A stretch of DNA of 64,000 nt from Dyella_B sp966430775 (GCA_966430775.1 CBJMMB010000002.1:1-64000); one strand, 5' to 3'; positions 15,905 to 24,817 are shown, counted from the stretch's first letter. Numbers and translations: made by a program. The notes: a model not told the origin generated them from the letters alone.

Positions 15905-16689
15905 TTGCTGCAAAGAGACCCGACCTGTCCATGTTTGCCACCTATCCCAGCCTGGTCGACCGCTCGGTACTGATCACCGGCGGCGCCACCGGCATCGGCG
16001 CGGCCTTCGTTGCGCATTTCGCGCAGCAGGGCGCGCGCGTGGCGTACCTGGACATCGACACGCAAAGCGCAGCGGCGCTCGACGCATCCTTGACCAATGT
16101 GCGCCATGCGCCGCTGTTCCTGCCGTGCGACATCACCGATATCGCCGCCCTGCGCACGACGATCGCCACGGCCAGTGACAAGGTCGGCACCTTCAGCGTC
16201 TTGATCAACAACGCCGCCAACGACCGGCGCCATCGCCTCGACGACACCACGCCGGAAGAGTTCGAGCAGAGCATCGCGGTGAATGTCCGGCATCAGTATT
16301 TCGCGACGCAGGCGGTCGTGCCCGGCATGCGTGAACTGGGCGGCGGCTCGGTCATCTGCCTGGGTTCCACCGGCTGGATGATCAAGAATGCCGGTTATCC
16401 GATGTACGCCATGGCCAAGTCCTCGATACGCGGGCTGGTGAACGGCTTGGCGCGCGAACTGGGCCAGCACCACATCCGCATCAACGCGCTGGTGCCGGGC
16501 TGGGTGATCACCGACAAGCAGCGCGAGCTGTGGCTGGATGCGGCGGGCGAAGAAGAGATTCGGCGCAAGCAGTGCATGCCCGGTTACCTGGGCGTGGACG
16601 ATCTTGCGCGTGCGGCCCTGTTCCTCGCCTCCGACGACAGCCGCATGTGCACGGGTCATGATTTCATCGTCGACGGTGGTTGGGCATGA
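15898..16689 (+). CDS. Short-chain dehydrogenase, probable sugar (galactose/arabinose) 1-dehydrogenase
   Basis: A 263-residue classical SDR: cofactor loop TGGATGIG (about residue 28), NNAAND, catalytic Ser in LGSTGW and YAMAK, and PGWVITDKQ. Placement between galactonate dehydratase and a lactonase indicates oxidation of D-galactose to galactonolactone. Because no other pentose dehydrogenase is in the window, it may also oxidise L-arabinose, which has the same C2-C4 configuration. The start at 15898 overlaps dgoD's stop; ATG 15931 is a possible alternative. Confidence 0.82.
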   Translation: MVIAAKRPDLSMFATYPSLVDRSVLITGGATGIGAAFVAHFAQQGARVAYLDIDTQSAAALDASLTNVRHAPLFLPCDITDIAALRTTIATASDKVGTFSVLINNAANDRRHRLDDTTPEEFEQSIAVNVRHQYFATQAVVPGMRELGGGSVICLGSTGWMIKNAGYPMYAMAKSSIRGLVNGLARELGQHHIRINALVPGWVITDKQRELWLDAAGEEEIRRKQCMPGYLGVDDLARAALFLASDDSRMCTGHDFIVDGGWA

Positions 16690-16870
16690 CTCTCGAGAGC
16701 CTGCTTTCACACCCCAAGCACCGCGCGTTGCGCCTGAGCGGTCGCCATGCGGCCGCGCGCGGCTTGACCAGACGGCCAGTCTGGCGCTGCGCCACGCGCC
16801 GCCACCTGACGACCGCTCAGACACAACGCGAGGCACTCAGGATATGAAAGCCGGCTCTCAAGCCTCTCTG
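16690..16870. repeat. Long imperfect inverted repeat with CCAGTCTG core, copy E2, overlapping a gene start
   Basis: The sequence after the SDR stop is mirrored, with roughly 75% complementarity, by the sequence running into the lactonase gene. GAGAGCCTGCTTTCA (16695-16709) faces TGAAAGCCGGCTCTC (16845-16859), and CCTGAGCGGTCG faces CGACCGCTCAG. The centre is CCAGACGGCCAGTCTGG, as in E1. The right arm supplies the ATG and first codons of the lactonase gene. Confidence 0.7.
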
Positions 16871-17740
16871 GTATTGGACGCGCAGAACACGCTCGGCGAA
16901 GGCGTCACCTGGTGCCCGCGCAGCCAGTCGCTGTACTGGACGGACATCTATGCGTCGGTGCTGTGGCGTTACCGCCCGTCCGACGGCAGCACGCGCCGCT
17001 GGCCGATGCCGGAACGACTGGCTTCGTTCGCCCTGTGCGAAGACGACGACTGGTTGTTGCTCGGCCTGGCCAGCGGGTTGGCGTTCTTTCATCTGGAAAA
17101 CGGCCAGCTGATCCGCATCGCCGACGTCGAAGCCGACTTGCCCACGCGCCTCAACGACGGCGCCTGCGATCGGCAGGGCCGCTTCGTGTTCGGCACGTTG
17201 CACGAGCCGGTCGGTGGCGAGGCGCGGCGTGCAGCCGGCGCCTTCTACCGGCTGCATGCCGACCTGAAACTGGAACAGCTGCCGCTGGGCCCGGTCGCCA
17301 TCAGCAACAGCATCGCGTTCAGTCCCGACGGCGCGACCATGTATTACTGCGATTCGTTTACCCGCACCGTGCATCGCTGCAGCTACGGCGATAGCGTGGC
17401 CGAGCCTCACGTGCACATCGACCTGACCCAGCAGCGCGGCGAGCCGGATGGCTCGGCGGTGGATAGCGAAGGCGGCTTGTGGAACGCCGAATGGGGCGCC
17501 GGCCGCGTGGTGCGCTACGATCGCCACGGTAAGCAGGATCTCGTCATCGAGGTGCCGGCCAGCCAGCCGACCCGCGTCGCCTTCGGCGGCGAGCGCTTGA
17601 ATACGCTTTACATCACCAGCGCCCGCGACGGTCTTTCAGCGGAAACGCTGGCCAACGAGCCGCAAGCCGGCGGGCTGTTCGCCATCGAGGTGCCTTTCAC
17701 CGGCATACCCGAACCGCGTTTTGCAGGCCGGCCCACCTAA
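16844..17740 (+). CDS. SMP-30/gluconolactonase family sugar lactonase
   Basis: A 298-residue six-bladed propeller of the SMP-30 family: metal-site residues appear in LGEGVTW (Glu), RLNDGACDRQGRF (Asn/Asp), ISNSIAFSPDG (Asn) and PDGSAVDSEGGLW (Asp). It hydrolyses galactono- or arabinono-lactone to the open acid, the step between the SDR and the dehydratases. The ATG at 16844 lies inside an inverted-repeat arm with a CAGGAT-like sequence before it. The stop is within the following terminator. Confidence 0.88.
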   Translation: MKAGSQASLVLDAQNTLGEGVTWCPRSQSLYWTDIYASVLWRYRPSDGSTRRWPMPERLASFALCEDDDWLLLGLASGLAFFHLENGQLIRIADVEADLPTRLNDGACDRQGRFVFGTLHEPVGGEARRAAGAFYRLHADLKLEQLPLGPVAISNSIAFSPDGATMYYCDSFTRTVHRCSYGDSVAEPHVHIDLTQQRGEPDGSAVDSEGGLWNAEWGAGRVVRYDRHGKQDLVIEVPASQPTRVAFGGERLNTLYITSARDGLSAETLANEPQAGGLFAIEVPFTGIPEPRFAGRPT

Positions 17741-17753
17741 GCCGGCTTTTTTT
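17726..17753 (+). terminator. Intrinsic terminator closing the dgo operon
   Basis: GCCGGC (17727-17732) pairs with GCCGGC (17741-17746), followed by seven T residues. The lactonase stop codon lies in the loop, so the coding sequence ends inside the hairpin. Confidence 0.85.
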
Positions 17754-17885
17754 ATGCATTGGGGAAGAAGATGAGAACATCCGCCCGATGCGATCCAAGC
17801 AGGTCCACGGATGGCCTGTCGCGAATCGAACACGAGGGTGTTTGATTCGGCGAAGCAGAGTCCGGACAGGTGCCGGGCTCGGCGC

Positions 17886-17916
17886 GTCGAGAAAGTGGGG
17901 GAAGCACTTGCTCGAC
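17886..17916 (+). promoter_or_regulatory. Leader hairpin upstream of the sugar symporter
   Basis: GTCGAGAAAGTG (17886-17897) and CACTTGCTCGAC (17905-17916) form a 12-position stem with one mismatch and a 7-base loop, 22 bp before the symporter ATG. It has no T-run, so an mRNA-stability or translation-control role is more likely than termination. Confidence 0.45.
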
Positions 17917-17938
17917 ACCCGACAACACGGAGTCATTC

Positions 17939-19351
17939 ATGAGTGCCAACACGTATACACCACCTGTTACATCTCACGCGGCGGCCAAGCCACACGGCAA
18001 GGCAACCGCCATCTTCATCTGCGTGCTGGCCGCACTGGCTGGCCTGATGTTCGGCCTGGACATCGGCGTCATCGCCGGCGCGCAGCAGTTCATCCAGAAA
18101 GACTTCAAGATCGACGACAGCACCATCGAGTGGATCGTTTCGATCATGATGGCTGGCGCGGCGCTGGGCGCGCTCGGCGCCGGCTGGCTATCCAGCCAGT
18201 TGGGCCGCAAGCGCTCGCTGATTCTAGGCGCGGTGTTGTTCGTGGCCGGATCGGTGTTGTGCGGTGTTGCATGGACACCGGATGTACTGATCGTGGGCCG
18301 CTTTGTGCTCGGCCTGGCGATCGGCATTGCCAGTTTCACTGCGCCGCTTTATCTGGCCGAGATCGCGCCCGAATCGATCCGCGGCGCCATGATCTCTCTG
18401 TACCAGCTGATGATCACCACCGGCATTCTCGTCGCGGCGCTGTCCAACGCCGCCCTGAGCTACACGGGGAGCTGGCGCTGGATGCTGGGCATCATCGCGA
18501 TCCCTGGCGCACTGTTCCTGTTCGGCGTGGCCTTCCTGCCGGAAAGCCCGCGCTGGCTGATGATGCGCAACCGCCAGCCCGAGGCCGAACAGGTGCTGCA
18601 CAAGCTGCTCGGCAGCGAAGACGACATTGCCCGCGAAATCGGCGATATCCGTGAGCAGCTGAAGACACCGCAGCGCGGCGTGCACATGTTCTTCCAGAAC
18701 GTAAACTTCCGCCGCTCGGTGGGCCTTGGTGTATTGCTGCAGATCATGCAGCAGCTCACCGGCATGAACGTGGTGATGTATTACGCCCCGCGCATCTTCG
18801 AGAGCATGGGCTATGCCACCGAAGCGCAGATGTGGTTCACGGTGATCGTCGACCTGGTCAACGTATTGGCCACCTTCATCGCGATCGGTCTGGTGGACAA
18901 ACTGGGCCGCAAGCCGATCCTGTACATCGGCTTCGTGGTGATGACATTGGGCCTGGGCGTGGTCGGCACGATGATGCACCTGGGCATCCATACGCACGGC
19001 GAGCAGATCTTCACTGTAGGCATGCTGCTGCTCTTCATCGTTGGCTTCGCGATGTCCGCCGGCCCGCTGATCTGGACGCTGTGCTCGGAAATCCAGCCGC
19101 TCAAGGGCCGCGACTTCGGCATCGGCTGCTCCACCTTCACCAATTGGGCGGCCAATTGGGTGGTGGGCGTCTCCTTCCTGAGCCTGCTCAACGGCATCGG
19201 CAATGCGTCAACGTTCTGGCTCTATGCAGCCTTCAACGCCGTGTTCATCGTGCTCACGCTCTGGCTGGTGCCGGAAACCAAGGGCATCACCCTGGAACAG
19301 ATCGAACGCAACCTGATGAGCGGCAAGCGACTGCGCGATATCGGCCGCTGA
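17939..19351 (+). CDS. MFS sugar/H+ symporter (GalP/XylE/AraE group)
   Basis: A 470-residue, 12-helix transporter with MFS sugar-porter signatures GLDIGVIAGA, GWLSSQLGRK, LPESPRWLM, LLQIMQQLTGMNVVMYYAP, DKLGRKPIL and VPETKGITLEQIE. It imports galactose, arabinose or xylose across the inner membrane with protons. The start at 17939 follows CGGAGT. It is preceded by a terminator and a stem-loop, so it likely has its own promoter. Confidence 0.92.
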   Translation: MSANTYTPPVTSHAAAKPHGKATAIFICVLAALAGLMFGLDIGVIAGAQQFIQKDFKIDDSTIEWIVSIMMAGAALGALGAGWLSSQLGRKRSLILGAVLFVAGSVLCGVAWTPDVLIVGRFVLGLAIGIASFTAPLYLAEIAPESIRGAMISLYQLMITTGILVAALSNAALSYTGSWRWMLGIIAIPGALFLFGVAFLPESPRWLMMRNRQPEAEQVLHKLLGSEDDIAREIGDIREQLKTPQRGVHMFFQNVNFRRSVGLGVLLQIMQQLTGMNVVMYYAPRIFESMGYATEAQMWFTVIVDLVNVLATFIAIGLVDKLGRKPILYIGFVVMTLGLGVVGTMMHLGIHTHGEQIFTVGMLLLFIVGFAMSAGPLIWTLCSEIQPLKGRDFGIGCSTFTNWAANWVVGVSFLSLLNGIGNASTFWLYAAFNAVFIVLTLWLVPETKGITLEQIERNLMSGKRLRDIGR

Positions 19352-19653
19352 TCGACTCTTGATGTAACTCCCTCCCCTGCATGCAGGGGAGGGCTGGGGT
19401 GGGGTCGCACGCGCTTGCGGCTCAACTCGAATTCAACGCCAAATTGCTTCACCTCCACACTCATCCTCCCCTGCAACGTGGGGAGAGAACGGCTTACATC
19501 GAGCCAAGACTCGAAGCCCGTCACATCTTTTTTCTTAGAGGGAACACCCGACCGGCGACACGCCGGCCGGTTGCTACATCACAACAAGAACGACTCTTTC
19601 GGCATTGTCTTCAACACATCACGTTGCCGCCCAGGTGGCACAGGAGATGGTTT
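19352..19653. other. Intergenic region with dispersed repeat, no gene seen
   Basis: The region contains a CTCCCTCCCCTGCATGCAGGGGAGGG-type palindrome (about 19368-19393), a second GC-rich block near 19465 and a CCGGCG/CGCCGG hairpin near 19553. The CAGGAGATGG before 19654 is the ribosome-binding site of the next gene. Confidence 0.5.
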
Positions 19654-21219
19654 ATGAAACACCCGAAGCTTTGGTCGGCTTGGCGTTCCCTCTCTGCGTT
19701 GTTGCTGGTCGTGTTGCTCGCTGTGAGCGCACGCCCGGCCCACGCCGCGACTGGCACCTTGCTCACCGGCAGTACGCTTTATCCACGCGTGGTTCGTTTG
19801 CAGCACGGTCCGCCGTCCGTCAACGGCATGCTGGTCGCCAGCACCAACGGCATCATCTTCCAGAGTACGAACAACGGCGCGAGCTGGAACCTGCTCGGCC
19901 CGGTGCCGACGATCAGCGGCAGCTCCGAACATTGCTGCGCGACGCTGTATGAGCTTCCGCAGCAGGTCGGCGCCCTGGCTGCCGGCACGTTGGTGTTTGC
20001 AGCCACGTATACCGTCAACGGCACCACGCCGGCGATCGAGGTCTATACCAGCACCAATCAGGGCGCGAGCTGGAGCTACCACAGCACGCCGGTGCAACGC
20101 GGCGACAGTTCGCATGGCTTGTGGGAGCCGCAGTTCGAAGTGGCCAACGATGGTGCGCTGGTGATGTTCTGGTCCGACGAGACCGATCCCTGCTGCAGCC
20201 AGAAGCTGGCGCAGATCCGCAGCTACGACGGCCAGACCTGGCGGGATCAAACCAATACCGTGGCCAGCACGATCCAGGCGGACCGCCCCGGTATGGCCAC
20301 CGTCAGCAAGTTGCCGAACGGCCACTTCTTCATGAGCAACGAGTTGTGCGGACCGGCCTCGTGCACGGTGTTCTATCGCACGTCCACCGATGGCTGGAAC
20401 TTCGGCGATCCGACCAACATGGGCACCAAGGTCACAACGGCCAGCGGCCAGTACCTGGAACACGCACCGCTGAATGTCTGGAGCCCATCGGTGATTTCCA
20501 GCAACGGCGCCATCTTGTTGGTGGGACAGGTGATGTACGAATCCAACGGCAGCGTGTCGAGCTACAACGGCCAGGTGCTGTTCGTGAACACCAACGTCGA
20601 CGGCAGCGACAACTGGTACACCATCACCGCACCCGTGCAGGTGCCTACCGCGTACGACAACTACTGCCCGAACTACTCGTCCGCGCTGCTTCCGGCCGCC
20701 GATGGTTCGAGCATTCTGGAGCTGGCATCCGATTACAACAACGGCGGCTGCATCACGTACTACGGCAGCGAATCGTGGAACAACCTGCCGGCCGACGGAT
20801 CGACGCATGCGTTCCACAACATGCAAAACACGTCGTTGTGCCTGGACGACACCGGCTGGGGCACCACCAACAACACCAGCGCGGAACTGTGGGACTGCAA
20901 TGGCCTGTCGGTACAGAACTGGACCGTGCATGCCGAAGGCGGCGGCTGGTACAGCATCCAGAACCAGTACTCCGGCCTGTGTGTGGACAACACCGGCGGC
21001 AGCACCACGCCAGGCAACAAGGTCACCTTGTGGGGCTGCGTCGGCAACGCGAATCAGGCGTGGTTGTTCATGGACCTCGGCAACGGCACCTACAAGCTGA
21101 TGAACCAGGCATCCGGCTCACTGATGCTGGACGACACCGGCGGCTCGACCACGCACGGCACGCAGCTGCAGATCTGGACCGACAATGGCTTGCCGCCGCA
21201 GCAGTGGCAGTTGAATTGA
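19654..21219 (+). CDS. Secreted sialidase-fold (GH93-like) enzyme with C-terminal ricin-B lectin domain
   Basis: A 521-residue exported protein (signal peptide LLLVVLLAVSARPAHA). Residues about 30-380 form a propeller with Asp boxes STNNGASW and STNQGASW and the WEPQFEVANDG segment. The C-terminal about 130 residues contain three beta-trefoil repeats with QxW motifs (SVQNWT, ANQAW, PPQQW), a CBM13/ricin-B lectin for galactose/arabinose-containing polymers. It resembles the propeller protein at 4907 but carries a different binding module. An exo-arabinanase role is inferred from context. Confidence 0.68.
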   Translation: MKHPKLWSAWRSLSALLLVVLLAVSARPAHAATGTLLTGSTLYPRVVRLQHGPPSVNGMLVASTNGIIFQSTNNGASWNLLGPVPTISGSSEHCCATLYELPQQVGALAAGTLVFAATYTVNGTTPAIEVYTSTNQGASWSYHSTPVQRGDSSHGLWEPQFEVANDGALVMFWSDETDPCCSQKLAQIRSYDGQTWRDQTNTVASTIQADRPGMATVSKLPNGHFFMSNELCGPASCTVFYRTSTDGWNFGDPTNMGTKVTTASGQYLEHAPLNVWSPSVISSNGAILLVGQVMYESNGSVSSYNGQVLFVNTNVDGSDNWYTITAPVQVPTAYDNYCPNYSSALLPAADGSSILELASDYNNGGCITYYGSESWNNLPADGSTHAFHNMQNTSLCLDDTGWGTTNNTSAELWDCNGLSVQNWTVHAEGGGWYSIQNQYSGLCVDNTGGSTTPGNKVTLWGCVGNANQAWLFMDLGNGTYKLMNQASGSLMLDDTGGSTTHGTQLQIWTDNGLPPQQWQLN

Positions 21220-21242
21220 GCGGTTGAGATGTCCGAGGGTAA

Positions 21243-21269
21243 AAAGAGCCGGCATGATGCCGGCTCTTT
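21243..21269 (+). terminator. Strong hairpin terminator
   Basis: AAAGAGCCGGCAT pairs with ATGCCGGCTCTTT, a 13-bp perfect stem with flanking A and T runs, just after the lectin-bearing enzyme. Confidence 0.85.
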
Positions 21270-21450
21270 GGTGCCGGCTCGAGCAAAAGACATCGCCCAA
21301 AATATCTATTCACACGCACAGCTTTTCGTAACGTAAATTACTGTTTTCTATTTATATTTTTCACATAAATCTATTCAAGTATCTATTCAATCGGCTTGCA
21401 TGATTCGCACGGTCACACGATCACTGTCTCTCACCTACGCGTCAAACGAC

Positions 21451-21543
21451 CCGTAGGTTGGACTGAGGCGCAACCGAACTCCAACATCGCCATGTGCATT
21501 CCTGCGTTGGGGTTCGGCTGCGCCTCAGCCCAACCTACAGGGA
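21451..21543. repeat. GTAGG-ended palindromic repeat, copy P3
   Basis: Ends CCCGTAGGTTGG and complement, with inner arms as in P1 and P2 (CTGAGGCGCA). It is separated from the different-core copy P4 by only about 95 bp. Confidence 0.82.
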
Positions 21544-21638
21544 AGCTACGGCATGCATCGCTATTTCGTTTTTTGCCGACCCTGTTCCCGCGGAACCGAC
21601 GCCCCATAAAAGGAACCTCTTCGAAATAGACATAGTCA

Positions 21639-21712
21639 CGTAGGTTGGGGTGCAAACCCCAACCAACACGCCCACGCGCATCGCGATGTTGGGGTTGGCA
21701 CCCCAACCTACG
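21639..21712. repeat. GTAGG-ended palindromic repeat, copy P4 (different core)
   Basis: CGTAGGTTGGGGT...ACCCCAACCTACG ends with inner GGGGTGCAAACCCC. The outer ends equal those of P1-P3, but the inner arms match P6 instead. Confidence 0.82.
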
Positions 21713-21820
21713 AAGCCAACCAGGTCCTGTTATTCGCTGCATGCGTCGCGTATGCGATGGATTTGGCCGCGGCGTTTTTCGCAGCGCTGCGAACGTCCTG
21801 ACGCTCCCTGGGGAACCATC

Positions 21821-22390
21821 ATGCGCACACGTCCGTTTGCCATTGGCTTGTTCATGGCCGCACTGATTATGTCCTGCATCGCCCCTGCGCCTGCCGTGCA
21901 CGCGCAAGGCTTGTTGTCCGCCCTGGTATGCAGCGGCGTGGACAGCAGAACGTTCAACCCGGGCATCAACCAGTTGCTGCAATCGACCACGGTCGCCAAC
22001 AACATCACGCTCGCCTGCTTGCCGGCCGGCAGCAACTCGCAGCTCACCGGCGGCACGGAGTCGGTGCCACCGGAGACCATCTCCACGTCGTGCCTGAGCC
22101 TTTTGCAGATCGGGTTACCCGCCCAGACCGTTACGTACAACTGGAACGATGGCTCGTCGAGCACGGTGCACTATGGCCCAGCCACGGAAAGCACCAATCC
22201 CGCGGGCTTTCAGGTGGAACAGCAGATCGGCACGGTGACCGCCGGTGTGGGTACGGGCGGTACGGCGATGCAAACCACCGTGCTACCCAGCTACGGTTTT
22301 CTGCAGTTCAACAATGCGTGCCTCAGCGCGCAGGGCGAGCGATCGCTGGCCGGTCCGATCGTGGTGAGCATTTCCAGTTTGAACCTTTGA
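21821..22390 (+). CDS. Secreted protein of unknown function
   Basis: A 189-residue protein with a clear signal peptide (FAIGLFMAALIMSCIAPAPAVHA). The mature part is rich in Thr, Ser, Gly and Asn, and has four cysteines beyond the signal (LVCSG, LACLP, TSCLS, NACLS). No family is recognised. It may be a surface or secreted beta-rich protein. The start at 21821 has GGGGAA before it; a longer frame back to 21650 would run through a repeat and is rejected. Confidence 0.7.
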   Translation: MRTRPFAIGLFMAALIMSCIAPAPAVHAQGLLSALVCSGVDSRTFNPGINQLLQSTTVANNITLACLPAGSNSQLTGGTESVPPETISTSCLSLLQIGLPAQTVTYNWNDGSSSTVHYGPATESTNPAGFQVEQQIGTVTAGVGTGGTAMQTTVLPSYGFLQFNNACLSAQGERSLAGPIVVSISSLNL

Positions 22391-22404
22391 CATTCACACG
22401 CGTA

Positions 22405-22432
22405 AAAAAAGGCCGGCATGACGCCGGCCTTT
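22405..22432. terminator. Bidirectional terminator between convergent genes
   Basis: AAAGGCCGGC and GCCGGCCTTT form a 10-bp perfect stem with an A-run on one side and T residues on the other. It separates the secreted protein from the convergent peptidase gene. Confidence 0.82.
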
Positions 22433-22454
22433 CCTATTGCGGGAAGCCCATGGA

Positions 22455-24668
22455 TTACTTCTTGGGCTCCTGCTTCAAACCCCGATTGATCAGCATCGGC
22501 TCCACGCTCGGATCGCTACCGCGCCATTCCTTATAGAGCTTGTCCAGCTCTTCCGTATTGCCACGCGAAAGAATCATCGCGCGGAAGCGGTCGCCATTTT
22601 CGCGATTCAGGCCACCGTGATCCTTGAAGCCTTCGAAGGCGTCGTCGGCGAGCATCTGCGTCCACAGGTAGGCGTAGTAGCCGGCGGAATAGCCGTTGCT
22701 CCAGATGTGCAGGAAGTAGCTGGAACGGTAGCGCGGCGGCACATACGAAAGATCCACGCCGTCCTTCTTCAGCGAAGCCGCTTCGAACGCGTCGACGTCC
22801 TGCTTGGGCTGGTCGGCGCTGAGCATGTGCCAGTTCATGTCGAGCATGGCCGCGGCGACCAGTTCGGTCATGTCGTAGCCCTTGTTGAACAGCTGCGCCT
22901 TCTTGATCTTCTCGACCAGGTCCTGTGGCATCGGCTCACCGGTCTTATAGTTTTTCGCGTAGTGAGCGAATACCTTCGGATCGAACGCCCAATGTTCGTT
23001 GAACTGCGACGGGAATTCGACGAAGTCGCGCGCGGTCTGCGTGCCGGACAGGGTCGGGTATTGCTCATCGGCGAACAGGCCATGCAGGCCATGGCCGAAT
23101 TCGTGGAACATGGTGATTACGTCATCCGTGGACAGCAGCGCTGGCTGGCCGTCCGCGGGCTTGGTGAAGTTGGCGACGTTGTAGATCACGGGCTTGGTGC
23201 CGAGCAGCTTGGACTGCTGCACGAAGTTGTCCATCCACGCGCCGCCGTTCTTGTTGTCGCGCTTGAAGTAGTCGAAGTAGGCCAGCGCCATCGACTTGCC
23301 GTCCTTGTCGAACACTTCGAACACGCGCACGTCGGGGTTGTAGACGGGGATGTCCTTGCGTTCCTTGAAGGTCAGGCCGTACAGCTGGTTGGCCGCATAG
23401 AACACGCCGTTCTGCAGCACGTTATCCAGCTCGAAATACGGCTTGATCTGCGCTTCGTCGATGTCGTACTTCGCCTTGCGCACTTCCTCCGCGTAGTGTT
23501 CCCAATCCCACGGTTCGAGCTTGAAGGTGGGCTGCTTGAGCGCGGCCTGGTCCTTGTCGATCTGTTTCTGGATGTCGGCCGCTTCCACCTTGGCGCGCGC
23601 GACGGCGGCAGGTGCGAGCTTCTCCATGAAGCTCATCACCGTTTCCGGCGTCTTGGCCATCTGGTCTTCCAGCGTCCAGGCGGCGAAGTTGGGGAAGCCG
23701 AGCAGCTTGGCTTCCTGCGCACGCAACTGCGCAAGGCGCGACACGATGTCGCGCGTGTCGTTGGCGTCGCCCTTTTCGGCGCGCGTCCACGACGCCTCGA
23801 ACAGCGCCTGGCGCGTGGCGCGATCGGTCAGATCCTGCAGCGCCGGCTGCTGGGTGGTGTTCTGCAGCGTGAGCACCCACTTGCCGTCGAGATGGCGATC
23901 TTTTGCGGCCTGCGCGGCGGCATCGATGTCTTCGTTGGAAAGGCCGGCCAGCTTGCTCTTGTCGCTGACCACCAGCGCACCGGCCTTCGCGGCGGCGAGC
24001 AGTTTGTTGTTGTACTGCGCCTGCAGCCCCGCGGCTTCCTTGTTGTAGTCCTTGAGCTTGGCCTTGTCCGCATCGGACAGCTTGGCGCCGGCCATCACGA
24101 ACTGGCGGTACACCACGTCGACCAGGCGCTTGGATTCCGGATCGAGCTTGAGCGAATCGCGTTGGTCGTAAATGGTCTGGATGCGCTGGAACAGCTTGCC
24201 GTTGAGGTGGATCGCATCCTCATGCGCGGCGAGCTTCGGCGCTTCCTCTTCCTGCACTTTTTGCAGCGTGTCGTTGGTGTTGGCGCCCGTCACGGCGTTG
24301 AACACGGCCATCACGCGATTGAGCAGCACGCCGGATTTTTCCAGCGCCACATAGGTGTTCTCGAACGTCGCCGGCTCAGGGTTGTTGGCGATCTTGTCGA
24401 CTTCTTCCTGCTGTTGCCGCATGCCCTCTTCGATTGCCGGCTGGTAGTCGCTGTCCTTGATCTTGTCGAACGGCGGCGCCTGGTAGGGCAGCGTGCTGGC
24501 GGTGAAGAAGGGGTTGTTGACCTGCGCTTCCGCCGCGGCCGTGGTGGACGCCTTGGCCGGCGCCGTGCCGGACGCGGCAGGGGCGGCGTTGCTGCCGTTG
24601 TTGGGCGCCTGCGAACAGGCGGCGAGCGCTAGCGCGGTGGCGGCGGCGAGAAGGTGAAGACGGGGCAT
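22455..24668 (-). CDS. dcp: M3-family metallopeptidase lipoprotein (peptidyl-dipeptidase Dcp)
   Basis: A 737-residue protein beginning with a lipoprotein signal (LHLLAAATALALAAC, lipobox LAAC at about residue 19), then a Ser/Ala-rich spacer and a full M3 peptidase domain. The zinc motif is in ITMFHEFGHGLHG, followed by DFVEFPSQFNEHW with the third ligand region. It removes dipeptides from peptide C-termini, probably in the periplasm. The ATG at 24668 is chosen because it gives the lipoprotein signal. It appears unrelated to the sugar genes around it. Confidence 0.92.
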   Translation of the reverse strand: MPRLHLLAAATALALAACSQAPNNGSNAAPAASGTAPAKASTTAAAEAQVNNPFFTASTLPYQAPPFDKIKDSDYQPAIEEGMRQQQEEVDKIANNPEPATFENTYVALEKSGVLLNRVMAVFNAVTGANTNDTLQKVQEEEAPKLAAHEDAIHLNGKLFQRIQTIYDQRDSLKLDPESKRLVDVVYRQFVMAGAKLSDADKAKLKDYNKEAAGLQAQYNNKLLAAAKAGALVVSDKSKLAGLSNEDIDAAAQAAKDRHLDGKWVLTLQNTTQQPALQDLTDRATRQALFEASWTRAEKGDANDTRDIVSRLAQLRAQEAKLLGFPNFAAWTLEDQMAKTPETVMSFMEKLAPAAVARAKVEAADIQKQIDKDQAALKQPTFKLEPWDWEHYAEEVRKAKYDIDEAQIKPYFELDNVLQNGVFYAANQLYGLTFKERKDIPVYNPDVRVFEVFDKDGKSMALAYFDYFKRDNKNGGAWMDNFVQQSKLLGTKPVIYNVANFTKPADGQPALLSTDDVITMFHEFGHGLHGLFADEQYPTLSGTQTARDFVEFPSQFNEHWAFDPKVFAHYAKNYKTGEPMPQDLVEKIKKAQLFNKGYDMTELVAAAMLDMNWHMLSADQPKQDVDAFEAASLKKDGVDLSYVPPRYRSSYFLHIWSNGYSAGYYAYLWTQMLADDAFEGFKDHGGLNRENGDRFRAMILSRGNTEELDKLYKEWRGSDPSVEPMLINRGLKQEPKK

Positions 24669-24817
24669 GAGGTTTCCCAGGCGTGGCAGATAAGCCCACG
24701 ACTGTAACCATAGCCCGACCGGGTTCCAAGCCTGCTGAAGGTCAGCGGAGCGGCATAACGAATGTTTTCTTTTCTGCGTTGGCGTGTCCGTATTGGACGG
24801 GCTCGGCCTATCCGCGC

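Larger units (their letters stand above)
21220..21820. other. 600-bp intergenic region: terminator, AT-rich stretch and two palindromes
   Basis: No gene is supported. In order it holds a terminator hairpin (21243), an AT-rich stretch (21300-21400) with three copies of ATCTATTCA (21304, 21369, 21381), repeats P3 and P4, and the upstream region of the next secreted protein. Confidence 0.6.

Noticed and set aside
17800..17880. Possible tRNA (TTCGATTC-like T-loop)
   Set aside because: No acceptor stem, D-arm or anticodon arm could be folded around it.
22455..24632. Long plus-strand frame of over 700 codons
   Set aside because: It is exactly antisense to the M3 peptidase, rich in His/Arg/Leu/Val with no motif; a typical high-GC shadow.
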